Notes under the pieces: model-generated
The model's database searches: none
Told to the model about the DNA's origin: nothing
What the model saw: the letters and a program-made list of their open reading frames with translations, nothing else
In this document: piece after piece, positions 9,635-16,808 of the stretch
Position numbering within the stretch: position 1 is the first letter of the stretch
Layout: the number at the start of each line of letters is the position of its first letter
Origin: Nitrospira lenta
GTDB taxonomy: Bacteria > Nitrospirota > Nitrospiria > Nitrospirales > Nitrospiraceae
Reading direction: 5' to 3'
DNA: 44,216 nt
Assembly: GCA_945905765.1 (NCBI GenBank)
Contig: CAMDPZ010000013.1
Location: forward strand, 1-44,216
Position numbers and translations under genes: made by a program

Positions 9635-10375
9635 ATGGCCATGAGTGCAGCGGTCATTACAGTTCCTGCCTTTGCGTCCGCGCGTGACGGCGTGAGGCAT
9701 TTTTTCGGCACGCGCCGCCATGCGGACTTGCTGGCCCTCGCGGTCGGAGTGCCTGCCCGCCAGTCCGGGGCGAAGGGGCGTGGCTGGCTGCTGTCCGTCA
9801 AACAGGTGCATGGGACCGATGCCCTGGTGGTGGATCGGCCTCTGACCGACTCGGACCAGTTCCCCGGCGGGTGGGATGCGTTGGTGACCGACCAGCCAGG
9901 CGTGACGGTGGCGGTGCGCACGGCCGATTGCGTCCCGGTGCTCGTGCATGACCCGCGCCGGCGTGTGGTGGCGGCGATTCATGCAGGCTGGCGGGGCGCC
10001 GTCGCTGGAATTGTTCCGAAGACGATCGCGCTGATGGCGGCTCGGTTCGGCTCGAGGAGCTCGGATCTGCGCATCAGTATCGGTCCCTCCGCCGGTCCCT
10101 GCTGCTATGAAGTGGACGAACCGGTGCTGGAACAGCTGCGAGCGGGATTGCCTAAGTGGGAGTCGGTGTTGCGGGACTATCAGGGGCATCAGGCGCGGTT
10201 GGATCTCAAAGCTCTGATCCGCCGGCAAGTGGAGGAAGAGGGTGTCTCTGCTCCCTCTGTCTCGTCGGTGAATCTCTGCACGATCTGCCATGGGGAGCTC
10301 TTCTATTCCTATCGGCGGGAAGGTGCGGTGAAGGGGACGATGGTTAGCGGCATTACGCTGGTTTCCGGCAAATAG
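9635..10375 (+). CDS. pgeF: Peptidoglycan editing factor / multicopper-type purine phosphorylase (PgeF, YfiH family)
   Basis: This 246-residue protein belongs to the YfiH/PgeF (DUF152, 'laccase domain') family. Members are described as editing mis-made UDP-MurNAc-L-Ser precursors in E. coli and as adenosine/inosine phosphorylases. The metal-binding residues are visible: KQVHGTD, RTADCVPVLVHD and AIHAGWRG, followed by IGPSAGPCCYEV and LCTICHGELFYSYRR near the C-terminus. It lies just after ftsZ, a placement seen in many bacteria and consistent with a wall-quality role. ATG 9635 and ATG 9641 are both possible starts. A promoter for the next gene cluster follows in the 97-base gap. Confidence 0.9.
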   Translation: MAMSAAVITVPAFASARDGVRHFFGTRRHADLLALAVGVPARQSGAKGRGWLLSVKQVHGTDALVVDRPLTDSDQFPGGWDALVTDQPGVTVAVRTADCVPVLVHDPRRRVVAAIHAGWRGAVAGIVPKTIALMAARFGSRSSDLRISIGPSAGPCCYEVDEPVLEQLRAGLPKWESVLRDYQGHQARLDLKALIRRQVEEEGVSAPSVSSVNLCTICHGELFYSYRREGAVKGTMVSGITLVSGK

Positions 10376-10377
10376 CC

Positions 10378-10408
10378 GTCAGCCCGTCCGCGCTGACATT
10401 TGACGGGC
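10378..10408 (+). promoter_or_regulatory. Overlapping inverted repeats around the yggS promoter
   Basis: Two mutually exclusive perfect dyads overlap here. GTCAGC (10378-10383) pairs with GCTGAC (10392-10397), and GCCCGTC (10382-10388) pairs with GACGGGC (10402-10408). The second encloses the -35 box of the promoter described next. They could be an operator, or the transcript end of pgeF, but neither is followed by a T-run, so a classical terminator is not supported. Confidence 0.3.
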
Positions 10409-10422
10409 GGTTTCGGTAGAAT
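10393..10422 (+). promoter_or_regulatory. Putative sigma70 promoter for yggS-proC-yggT-divIVA
   Basis: The -35 box is CTGACA (10393-10398), the spacer is 18 bases, and the -10 box is TAGAAT (10417-10422). Each box matches consensus at five of six positions. The expected transcription start is about 45 bases before the yggS ATG. Confidence 0.5.
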
Positions 10423-10472
10423 GCCCGAGGACTTTTGCGAAACGGGAATTCAGCTGTGGCTGGTCAGATGCA

Positions 10473-11183
10473 ATGGATGTACGGGCGGGCGGTTCAATCA
10501 GCGAGAATGTTCGGGACCTGCTCGAGCAGATCCGGCATGCGACGCAGCGGTCCGGGCGGCCCGAAGGGAGCGTGCGCCTCGTCGCTGCCACGAAATCGGT
10601 GGGGCTGGAGCAGATCCGCGAGGGCATCGCGGCGGGATTGACGATCCTCGGTGAGAACCGCCTCCAGGAGGCGCTTCCCAAGATCGAGGCGTTGAAGGGA
10701 CTGCCGATCCAGTGGCACTTTATCGGTCATTTGCAGCGGCGCAAGGCCCGGTCGGTCGTGGGGGCCTTCGACCTGATCCATTCGGTCGATAGCCTCGACT
10801 TGGCGGAGGAGATCGACAAGCGGGCGCAAGACGCAGGGATCAGGCAAGCGGTGTTGCTGGAAGTGAATCTTGAAGGGGAGCCGACGAAGTCTGGCTTTCA
10901 GCCGGACGACCTTGAGCGTCTGTTGCCGCAAGTGGGGGCTCTGTCCCACATAGAAGTGCGCGGGCTCATGGCGATTCCTCCTCCGGTTAGCGATCCGGAA
11001 CAGGCCCGTTCCTCCTTCCGTCGTCTGCGGGAGTTGGCCGAGCGCCTTTCGCGTCAAGGGATCAGCAGGGTCTCCTTGAAGGAACTGTCGATGGGCATGT
11101 CGAGCGATTATCCCGTGGCAGTCGAAGAGGGAGCGACGATGGTTCGGGTCGGTACGGCGATATTTGGAGCAAGGCATGTCTAA
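10473..11183 (+). CDS. yggS: PLP homeostasis protein, YggS/PROSC family
   Basis: This is a 236-residue pyridoxal-phosphate-binding protein of the alanine-racemase N-terminal fold, thought to buffer cellular PLP rather than act as an enzyme. Family motifs are present: VAATKSV with the PLP-binding Lys, GENRLQEALPK, WHFIGHLQRRK, HSVDS, and the phosphate-binding C-terminus LSMGMSSDYPVAVEEGATMVR followed by GTAIFG. It is the first gene after the promoter at 10393. Its 3' end overlaps proC by 8 bases. The yggS-proC-yggT order is widespread in bacteria. The first residues are not conserved, so the exact start is less sure than the identity. Confidence 0.93.
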   Translation: MDVRAGGSISENVRDLLEQIRHATQRSGRPEGSVRLVAATKSVGLEQIREGIAAGLTILGENRLQEALPKIEALKGLPIQWHFIGHLQRRKARSVVGAFDLIHSVDSLDLAEEIDKRAQDAGIRQAVLLEVNLEGEPTKSGFQPDDLERLLPQVGALSHIEVRGLMAIPPPVSDPEQARSSFRRLRELAERLSRQGISRVSLKELSMGMSSDYPVAVEEGATMVRVGTAIFGARHV

Positions 11184-11994
11184 TCCAGCGATCACCAATA
11201 AGGTTGCATTTATCGGGGGCGGCCAGATGGCCGAGGCCTTGATCGGCGGTCTGCTTGCGGGCCGGCTTTGCCCTGCCGAATCGATTTGGGTGACCGATCC
11301 GGTTGTTGCGCGCTGCGATCATTTGAAAAGCCAGTTCGGTGTTCGGGTCGGCTCCGCCAACCGTGAGGCGATCGCCTGGGCCAATGTGGTGGTCTTGGCG
11401 GTGAAGCCCCAGACGCTTCCTGCCGTGCTCAGCGAGCTTGGTCCGGCCCTGGCCCAGTCCCTGGTGATTTCGATTGTGGCAGGCGTGACGATCAAGACTA
11501 TTGCGGAACAGATGGGCGGGGCGATGAGGGTTGTGCGGGCCATGCCGAATACTCCGGCCTTGGTTCGGGAGGGGATGACCGCCCTGGCCTTGGGTAGCGC
11601 GGTTTCTGAAGAGGACAGTCGATTGGCTCGGGCGGTCTTCGAAGCGGTCGGGCGGGTGGTGCTGGTCGAAGAACGATTGATGGATGCCGTGACCGGGTTG
11701 AGCGGCAGCGGCCCAGCCTATGTGTTTCTTGCCATTGAGGCTTTAGCTGACGGGGGTGTGCAGATGGGGCTCCCGCGGCAGACGGCCGAACTGCTGGCAG
11801 CCCAGACGGTGCTCGGCGCGGCCAAGTTGGTGTTAGAGTCAGGGGTCCATCCCGCGCAACTCAAAGACCGGGTGGCCTCGCCGGGAGGCACCACCATTGC
11901 CGGACTCTATCAACTTGAACAGGGAAGCTTCCGGGCGACATTGATGGCGGCCGTCGAAGCGGCGACGATACGATCGAAGGAGCTGGGACGCTGA
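11176..11994 (+). CDS. proC: Pyrroline-5-carboxylate reductase ProC
   Basis: ProC catalyses the last step of proline synthesis, NAD(P)H reduction of pyrroline-5-carboxylate. The 272-residue product begins with the Rossmann loop FIGGGQMAEAL, then AVKPQTLP, AMPNTPALVREG, and the C-terminal dimer domain GLSGSGPAYVF and SPGGTTIAGL, the P5C reductase signature. I chose ATG 11176, which follows ggagcaagg by a few bases and overlaps the yggS stop. A TTG at 11164 would add four residues. The stop overlaps the yggT start as TGATG. Length is normal for the family. Confidence 0.95.
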   Translation: MSNPAITNKVAFIGGGQMAEALIGGLLAGRLCPAESIWVTDPVVARCDHLKSQFGVRVGSANREAIAWANVVVLAVKPQTLPAVLSELGPALAQSLVISIVAGVTIKTIAEQMGGAMRVVRAMPNTPALVREGMTALALGSAVSEEDSRLARAVFEAVGRVVLVEERLMDAVTGLSGSGPAYVFLAIEALADGGVQMGLPRQTAELLAAQTVLGAAKLVLESGVHPAQLKDRVASPGGTTIAGLYQLEQGSFRATLMAAVEAATIRSKELGR

Positions 11995-12290
11995 TGTTTG
12001 TTGCAGGGAATGTCATTACGGCGATTGCGACGATTCTCGATTATGTGCTGTGGCTCTATATGTGGGTGATCATCGCGCGGGCACTGATCTCCTGGGTCAA
12101 TCCTGATCCCTGGAATCCCATCGTGCAATTTCTCGATCGCGCGACCGAGCCGGTCCTGGCGCCGATTCGTGGCTGGGTCGGCTGGCGCATGGGGATCGAT
12201 CTGTCGCCGATCATCGTGATTCTGGTCATTACGTTTTTGCAGATCGCAGTCGTGCAATCACTCAAGGAATTGGCCCTGAGGATGAACTGA
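11994..12290 (+). CDS. yggT: YggT family integral membrane protein
   Basis: This is a 98-residue inner-membrane protein with two hydrophobic stretches. The first is at about residues 7-32 and ends in the family signature RALISWVNPDPWNPIV. The second is at about 70-90 (SPIIVILVITFLQIAVV). The YggT family (also YlmG) is found next to ftsZ/proC/divIVA genes in many bacteria and has been linked to division, nucleoid arrangement and osmotic adaptation; its molecular function is not settled. The gene overlaps proC by one base, and the divIVA-like gene follows within 20 bases, so the three are almost certainly co-transcribed. Confidence 0.9.
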   Translation: MFVAGNVITAIATILDYVLWLYMWVIIARALISWVNPDPWNPIVQFLDRATEPVLAPIRGWVGWRMGIDLSPIIVILVITFLQIAVVQSLKELALRMN

Positions 12291-12309
12291 GATGACCAGG
12301 GGGGATGCC

Positions 12310-12822
12310 ATGAGAATTACACCGCTCGATATTCAGCAAATGGTCTTCAGGGTCGGCTTTCGCGGGTATGACAAGGACGAGGTCAATCGCTTCCTTGAAG
12401 AGCTGGCGCAAACGGTCGAATCGTTGAACCTGGACTCCACGATCCAGCGAGAACGGATCCTGTCGCTGGAGCAACAGCTGGCCGAGCTGAAGCGGACGGA
12501 ATCGACTCTGTCGAGTACGCTTCTGTCGGCGCAGACGCTGGCGGAGGATTTGAAGCGGAATGCGCAGCGTGAGGCGGACCTGGTCGTCAAGGAGGCCGAG
12601 CTGAAGGCCGGTGAACTGATCCGTCAGGCCAGGGTCGATTTGACCGATACGCAACGGGATCTGTCGGCGCTCCAGAAACAGCGATTGCTCATGGTCGAAC
12701 GGTTGCGCGCGTCGCTGCGGATGTTCGAGCGGATGTTGGAAGTGGAAGAGCAGGAAGCGTTTCATGACGCCGCGACCGCATCGGAGAACAAGCTGGCGGG
12801 AGAGTCGCGACCGGCCTTGTAA
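12310..12822 (+). CDS. divIVA: DivIVA-like coiled-coil protein
   Basis: The 170-residue product opens with the DivIVA N-terminal domain: ITPLDIQQMVFRVGFRGYDKDEVNRFL matches the family pattern 'tPldI...F....rGYd..eVd.FL' (broken here as ITPLDIQQ, VGFRGYDKDEV). A long charged, Leu-rich region from about residue 40 to 150 is predicted coiled coil. DivIVA proteins bind curved or septal membrane and recruit division or polar factors. ATG 12310 was chosen because gggggg lies a few bases upstream; ATG 12292 would add six residues. The C-terminal 20 residues look disordered. Its place after yggT matches the DivIVA/YlmF region of other phyla, although the organism seems Gram-negative. Confidence 0.85.
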   Translation: MRITPLDIQQMVFRVGFRGYDKDEVNRFLEELAQTVESLNLDSTIQRERILSLEQQLAELKRTESTLSSTLLSAQTLAEDLKRNAQREADLVVKEAELKAGELIRQARVDLTDTQRDLSALQKQRLLMVERLRASLRMFERMLEVEEQEAFHDAATASENKLAGESRPAL

Positions 12823-12919
12823 TGGGTTCGACCTGGCCGCTTCCTCTTCGCTGATGCCTGTCCCTCTGTGCTTCGCGCCGCCCGCCGCCAGCAGATTTCC
12901 CCACCGATAACGGGTTGTC

Positions 12920-14056
12920 GTGCCTATGACTACTCCACAACATATTGCAGCGGCCTTGCAATCGGCCGTCGATGACGGGGTCTTCCCCGGCGCCCAATTG
13001 GCGGTGCGTCTGCGAGGGGAGCTGCAATGTCTGTTGGTGGCGGGGCGATTGTCGTCGGAGCCTCCCGGCCCTCCCGTGCAAGTGTCCACGATCTATGACT
13101 TGGCCTCCCTGACGAAGCCGCTGGTGACGGTCACCTCGCTTTTGCTCCTGACTCAGCGCGGGAAGATTGCGCTCGACGATTCCCTGCAACAGATCTTTGC
13201 AGAGCTGGAAGGGGCGCCGATCGGACAGGCGACGGTGCGGGATCTTTTGGCCCATCGCTCAGGCTTGCCGGGCTGGCGGCCGTTGTATGAGAGGCTTGGA
13301 GCGCGAGGCCTGGTCCCTGGAGGGGCCGGCGGCAATCAGTCCATCAAGTCGGCTATGTTGGAACTGATTCGTGACGAGTCTTTGATCTACGAGCGGGGCG
13401 AGCGAAGCCTCTACAGCGATCTTGGATTTATCCTGCTGGGCCTGCTAGTGGAGCGTCTGAGTGGCATGGCCTTGGACCGCTGGTGTGAAGAAGCGATCGA
13501 AAGACCGCTGGGGGCTGACCCATTGTTATTTTGTCCCGTAACAGGGAATGGTCAATCTCCTATCGATGTGGCAAGGATTGCTCCGACTGAATGGGACGAG
13601 AGGCGCCAGCGGTTATTGCGCGGCGAGGTGCATGACGAAAATGCCGGGGCGATGGGCGGGGTTGCGGGCCATGCGGGCCTGTTCGGGACCGCCGAGTCTG
13701 TGCTGGCTGTGTCAGGAGCCTGGCTCAACGCTTATCACGGGAAAGAGTCGATGTTGGATGGCGCGTTGGTCAGGCAGTTTACGATGCGCCAGGAATCAGC
13801 CTTCCAATCCAGTTGGGCCTTGGGATGGGATACTCCGTCTGCTCCCTCCTCTTCCGGGTCCTGTTTTCCCGAGCAGTCGTTCGGGCATCTCGGCTATACG
13901 GGAACATCGTTGTGGATCGATCCACTGTGCGAATTGGAAGTGGTGCTGCTCTCTAACCGGGTCCATCCCAGCCGGAAGAACGAGAAGATTAAGATCTTCC
14001 GCCCGCTCATTCATGATCTCGTGTACAGGGAATTTGTGGCGAGGGCAGGACGCTGA
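12920..14056 (+). CDS. Serine hydrolase, beta-lactamase class C / esterase fold (PF00144-like)
   Basis: This 378-residue protein has the three active-site elements of the penicillin-recognising serine hydrolases: SLTK (nucleophile Ser63, Lys66), Tyr165 in YSDLG, and HLGYTG around residue 323 in place of the KTG box. Members include esterases, D-aminopeptidases, class C beta-lactamases and wall-recycling amidases; the substrate here cannot be assigned. No signal peptide is visible, so it is probably cytoplasmic. GTG 12920 or ATG 12926 may be the start. The stop codon TGA lies inside the terminal inverted repeat of a family B element, so the final residues (A-G-R) are encoded by that repeat. 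Confidence 0.85.
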   Translation: MPMTTPQHIAAALQSAVDDGVFPGAQLAVRLRGELQCLLVAGRLSSEPPGPPVQVSTIYDLASLTKPLVTVTSLLLLTQRGKIALDDSLQQIFAELEGAPIGQATVRDLLAHRSGLPGWRPLYERLGARGLVPGGAGGNQSIKSAMLELIRDESLIYERGERSLYSDLGFILLGLLVERLSGMALDRWCEEAIERPLGADPLLFCPVTGNGQSPIDVARIAPTEWDERRQRLLRGEVHDENAGAMGGVAGHAGLFGTAESVLAVSGAWLNAYHGKESMLDGALVRQFTMRQESAFQSSWALGWDTPSAPSSSGSCFPEQSFGHLGYTGTSLWIDPLCELEVVLLSNRVHPSRKNEKIKIFRPLIHDLVYREFVARAGR

Positions 14057-14255
14057 AAAAATCCGTCAGCCTCGTTCTCGGCTCATCGAAATCCTCAACG
14101 TGCCGATTGAAGTTATCGGAAGTCGGAAGTACTGGAGGGGCTTTTCCGTTCGCCAAGATCCATTGTACTGGCGAACGGCCACACAAAGTGCGGTCGGTAC
14201 CTCCTCCGGTTTCGACTCGCCTGCGGCCTTGCTGACGGCCTTTTTGAGCGTCCTG
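14046..14255. repeat. Family B inverted-repeat element, long copy (210 bp)
   Basis: The ends form 25-bp terminal inverted repeats: the left end begins CAGGACGCTGAAAAA and the reverse complement of the right end begins CAGGACGCTCAAAAA, with 22 of 25 positions matching. About 55 bases inward from each end are clearly similar, in reverse orientation, to the 123-bp copy at 33555-33677. Shared blocks are the ctcaacgt, tcgttctcg and ctgcggccttgctg segments. The middle about 85 bases differ and hold a separate perfect hairpin. There is no ORF with coding character inside. It looks like a small non-autonomous palindromic element. The stop codon of the serine hydrolase lies in its left end. Confidence 0.75.
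14146..14178. repeat. Perfect 10-bp hairpin in the centre of the family B element
   Basis: CCGTTCGCCA (14146-14155) and TGGCGAACGG (14169-14178) are exact inverse complements separated by 13 bases. There is no T-run on either strand next to it, so I do not call it a terminator. Confidence 0.6.
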
Positions 14256-14332
14256 CGAGCGGTTGCTCTGTCGTCTTCGGCGCGCGGGCCAGTGAAGCGC
14301 TGGTATGCCTGGCCTGCCGGGATAATCGGGGG

Positions 14333-14650
14333 TTATGCCAGGTCCTGATAATCGACCCAGGTTTCTTTTTCGGCGAGATACTTCGTGCCTTTGAAGTTGG
14401 CACGGGTTCTTAGTTTGCTGAAGCCGAATCCCTGCATCGCTCCGATGAGTTCCTGCACGGCAGCGCCGATGGTCGAATGCGAGTGTCCCTCAACTGTCAG
14501 GGCTTCATACATGGTCTTGGCGGCGTAGCCGGAGGGGGTTCGATTGACGAGGACGGCGCGGTTGAAGTACCGGTCGCTCGGATCAACTCCTTCGACCTGG
14601 TGCTTTTCAACGAGACCTTCTTTTTTGAAGAGCAGGGGCAGCGAACTCAT
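14333..14650 (-). CDS. Small conserved-looking hypothetical protein
   Basis: This is a 105-residue protein that I do not recognise. It is judged real because a GGAGG site lies 5 bases before the ATG at 14650, a perfect TATAAT sits about 43 bases upstream on the same strand, and the composition is that of a folded protein with few rare residues. It is soluble, with no signal or membrane segment. The middle (TMYEALTVEGHSHSTIGAAV) looks like an alpha/beta unit and the C-terminus is rich in aromatic and charged residues (EKETWVDYQDLA). It diverges from the phosphatidyltransferase gene. The longer open frame upstream of 14650 was rejected as noise. Confidence 0.6.
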   Translation of the reverse strand: MSSLPLLFKKEGLVEKHQVEGVDPSDRYFNRAVLVNRTPSGYAAKTMYEALTVEGHSHSTIGAAVQELIGAMQGFGFSKLRTRANFKGTKYLAEKETWVDYQDLA

Positions 14651-14692
14651 CACGACCTCCATGACCGGCAAGTGGAATGGCTCAGGGCTCCG

Positions 14693-14721
14693 ATTATAGG
14701 GAGAGGCCCTGCCGACTGCAA
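14693..14721 (-). promoter_or_regulatory. Putative promoter for the small hypothetical gene
   Basis: On the minus strand there is a perfect TATAAT (14698-14693), with TTGCAG 17 bases upstream (14721-14716). The expected start point is about 35 bases before the ATG at 14650. It stands back to back with the promoter at 14726. Confidence 0.5.
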
Positions 14722-14725
14722 GCCG

Positions 14726-14754
14726 TTGACATCCGCGGAGCGCCCTCCTATCAT
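14726..14754 (+). promoter_or_regulatory. Strong sigma70-like promoter for the CDP-alcohol phosphatidyltransferase gene
   Basis: TTGACA (14726-14731), a 17-base spacer and TATCAT (14749-14754) give eleven of twelve consensus positions with ideal spacing. The start point would fall about 30 bases before the ATG at 14792. Confidence 0.7.
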
Positions 14755-14791
14755 TCCCCCCCGCTACGGGAGAGAATCGGCCCCGGAAAAT

Positions 14792-15328
14792 ATGAATATC
14801 CCCAACAGCTTGACCATCCTCCGGATCCTCCTGATTCCCTGCTACGTCGGGTTGCTGGTCTATGGGCGGTTCGATCAAGCGTTGATCGTGCTGATTGTGG
14901 CAGGCATCACTGATGCGCTCGATGGGGCGATCGCCCGTATCATGAATCAGCATACGAAGCTGGGGGCCGTGCTGGACCCCTTGGCCGACAAGCTGCTCCT
15001 GACCTCCGGGTTCATCACGCTGTCGCTGATTCATTTGATCCCCTCCTGGGTCACCATCCTCGTCGTCAGCCGGGACTTGATCTTGATGCTGGGGACGGTG
15101 GTGGCGCATGTCACGGATTCCCACGTGGACATTACCCCCACGTTCCTGGGGAAGGGCACGACGCTGTTCCAGCTATCCTATATCGTGATGGTGATATTCC
15201 TGAGTTCCCATCATTTCAGCCCCGCCATCATGCCGCCGCTCTTGCTCTGCATGGTTTCCTTCACGCTTCTCTCCGGCCTGCACTATCTTTACCGGGGCTA
15301 TCGGCACACGAGTGCGACCAATAGCTAA
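14792..15328 (+). CDS. pgsA: CDP-alcohol phosphatidyltransferase, PgsA-like
   Basis: This is a 178-residue integral membrane enzyme of the CDP-alcohol phosphatidyltransferase family. It most likely makes phosphatidylglycerol-phosphate from CDP-diacylglycerol and glycerol-3-phosphate. The catalytic signature D-G-x2-A-R-x8-G-x3-D-x3-D is complete (DGAIAR, then GAVLDPLADK). The N-terminus MNIPNSLTILRI is typical of PgsA. Four to six hydrophobic helices span the remainder. PgsA is favoured by this N-terminus, but other head-group donors are possible. ATG 14792 is chosen because the conserved N-terminus starts there and a strong promoter lies just upstream. The open frame further upstream is not coding. 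Confidence 0.85.
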   Translation: MNIPNSLTILRILLIPCYVGLLVYGRFDQALIVLIVAGITDALDGAIARIMNQHTKLGAVLDPLADKLLLTSGFITLSLIHLIPSWVTILVVSRDLILMLGTVVAHVTDSHVDITPTFLGKGTTLFQLSYIVMVIFLSSHHFSPAIMPPLLLCMVSFTLLSGLHYLYRGYRHTSATNS

Positions 15329-15383
15329 GGTGTTGCGGTGCGTGAGCCCGCGTGGGTCGCCTGCGCAGAGATCCTGCATTTGT

Positions 15384-15412
15384 TTGACAGGTTTTCGGGT
15401 GCCCAGTAGACT
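15384..15412 (+). promoter_or_regulatory. Putative sigma70 promoter for the pilC-pilS-pilR-ispE group
   Basis: TTGACA (15384-15389), a 17-base spacer and TAGACT (15407-15412, four of six) make a convincing promoter about 60 bases before the pilC-like gene. Confidence 0.55.
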
Positions 15413-15478
15413 CGCCTGACAGGTCTTTCTCTCTCTACAACCGGCCGGGGCGGCTGCATCGAAGGGCGAGTGTTGCAT

Positions 15479-16696
15479 ATGGCGACCTTTGCATATGTCG
15501 GGCGAACCAGGTCAGGCGCGTCCAAGAAGGGCGAGCTGAGCGCAAAGACCCGCGATGAGGCGGTGGATCAGCTGCGCAAGCAAAGTGTCGTCGTCACCAG
15601 CCTCGAAGAGAAAAAGGGCGGCGCCGGCGGGCTCAAGATCAGTTTTGGGTCAGGCCTTACCGATAAGGATCTGGTCGTCTTTACGCGGCAATTCGGCACG
15701 ATGATCAATGCCGGTCTGCCTCTGGTGCAATGTCTCGAAATCCTCTCGACTCAATCCGAGAATAAAGTGCTGCGAGAAACGATCGGGGAAGTGAAGAATC
15801 AGGTGGAAGCCGGTTCGACCTTTTCTGACGCCCTACGGCGTCATCCGAAAGTCTTCGACGACCTCTATGTCAACTTGGTGCATGCGGGCGAAGTCGGCGG
15901 CCTGCTCGACACGATCTTGACGCGCCTCGCCAAATACATTGAAAAAGCGATGAAGCTGAAAGGGCAGATCAAGTCTGCCATGATCTATCCGGCCGCGATC
16001 ATGGGCGTGGCGGTGATTGTAATCGCGGTGCTCATGCTCTTCGTCATTCCCATCTTTGCCAAGATGTTCCTGGAACTGTCGAACGGGAAAATGGCTTTGC
16101 CAGGCCCGACGCAAATGGTCATCGACGCCAGCAACTTCTTTATCGCCTACTGGTACGTCATTCTCGGAGGCATTGTGGGGACGGTCGTGGGAGTGAAGAA
16201 GTACTATGCGACCGCCCAAGGACGGAAGGTCATCGATACGTTGTTGCTGAAGACGCCGGTGGTCGGGGATCTCATCCGGAAAGCCTCGGTTGCCAAGTTT
16301 ACCCGGACGCTCGGCACCCTCCTCGGAAGCGGCGTGCCGTTGTTGGACGGACTGACCATCTGCGCCAAGACCTCGGGCAATAAGGTGATCGAAGAGACTC
16401 TGTTCGCCGCCCGCGTCAGCATTAGCGGAGGAAAGACCATCGCCGATCCCTTGGCCGCCAGCGGGGTCTTCCCGAAGATGGTGACGCATATGATCGCCGT
16501 CGGTGAGTCGACCGGCGCATTGGACAGTATGTTGGGGAAAATTGCGGACTTTTACGAAGATGAAGTGGATCAGGCGGTGGCTTCGCTGACCTCCTTGCTG
16601 GAGCCGGCGATGATGGTGTTCCTGGGAATTGTCATCGGATTTATCGTGATCGCGATGTATCTCCCGATCTTTAAAATGGCTTCCGCCATCGGCTAG
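15479..16696 (+). CDS. pilC: Type IV pilus / type II secretion inner-membrane platform protein, PilC/GspF family
   Basis: PilC/GspF proteins form the inner-membrane platform on which the assembly ATPase drives pilin addition. The 405-residue product has the expected two repeated GspF domains: residues about 68-190 (FTRQFGTMINAGLPLVQCLE...) and about 270-395 (FTRTLGTLLGSGVPLLDGL...). Each is followed by hydrophobic helices, with membrane segments near residues 170-195, 220-245 and 375-400. ATG 15479 begins the family-like N-terminus MATFAYVGRTRSG; GTG 15470 is an alternative. No pilin, PilB or PilT gene lies in the window, so pilus versus secretion use is inferred from the adjacent PilS/PilR-like pair. 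Confidence 0.88.
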   Translation: MATFAYVGRTRSGASKKGELSAKTRDEAVDQLRKQSVVVTSLEEKKGGAGGLKISFGSGLTDKDLVVFTRQFGTMINAGLPLVQCLEILSTQSENKVLRETIGEVKNQVEAGSTFSDALRRHPKVFDDLYVNLVHAGEVGGLLDTILTRLAKYIEKAMKLKGQIKSAMIYPAAIMGVAVIVIAVLMLFVIPIFAKMFLELSNGKMALPGPTQMVIDASNFFIAYWYVILGGIVGTVVGVKKYYATAQGRKVIDTLLLKTPVVGDLIRKASVAKFTRTLGTLLGSGVPLLDGLTICAKTSGNKVIEETLFAARVSISGGKTIADPLAASGVFPKMVTHMIAVGESTGALDSMLGKIADFYEDEVDQAVASLTSLLEPAMMVFLGIVIGFIVIAMYLPIFKMASAIG

Positions 16697-16808
16697 GTCT
16701 GCGTGCGGATTCGTCCCTTGCCTGAAAGGCCCGATCCTTTGTCCGTGGGGAGCGAGGGGGGCTGTCTCGCTTCAGGGCTCTTCCTTCTTCCACCGCGGTC
16801 TTCCATTC

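Noticed and set aside
8408-10291. 627-codon antisense open frame across ftsZ and pgeF
   Set aside because: The translation is His/Arg/Pro-rich shadow sequence opposite well-conserved genes. It spans two unrelated genes with no start signals.
14113-14403. Open frame over the family B element
   Set aside because: It lies on repeat sequence, has an Arg/Ser-rich translation, overlaps the hypothetical gene in another frame and has no start signals.
14651-15124. N-terminal extension of the small minus-strand protein over the phosphatidyltransferase gene
   Set aside because: It overlaps a real gene on the other strand and a strong promoter. The GGAGG before 14650 and the TATAAT upstream indicate the short product.
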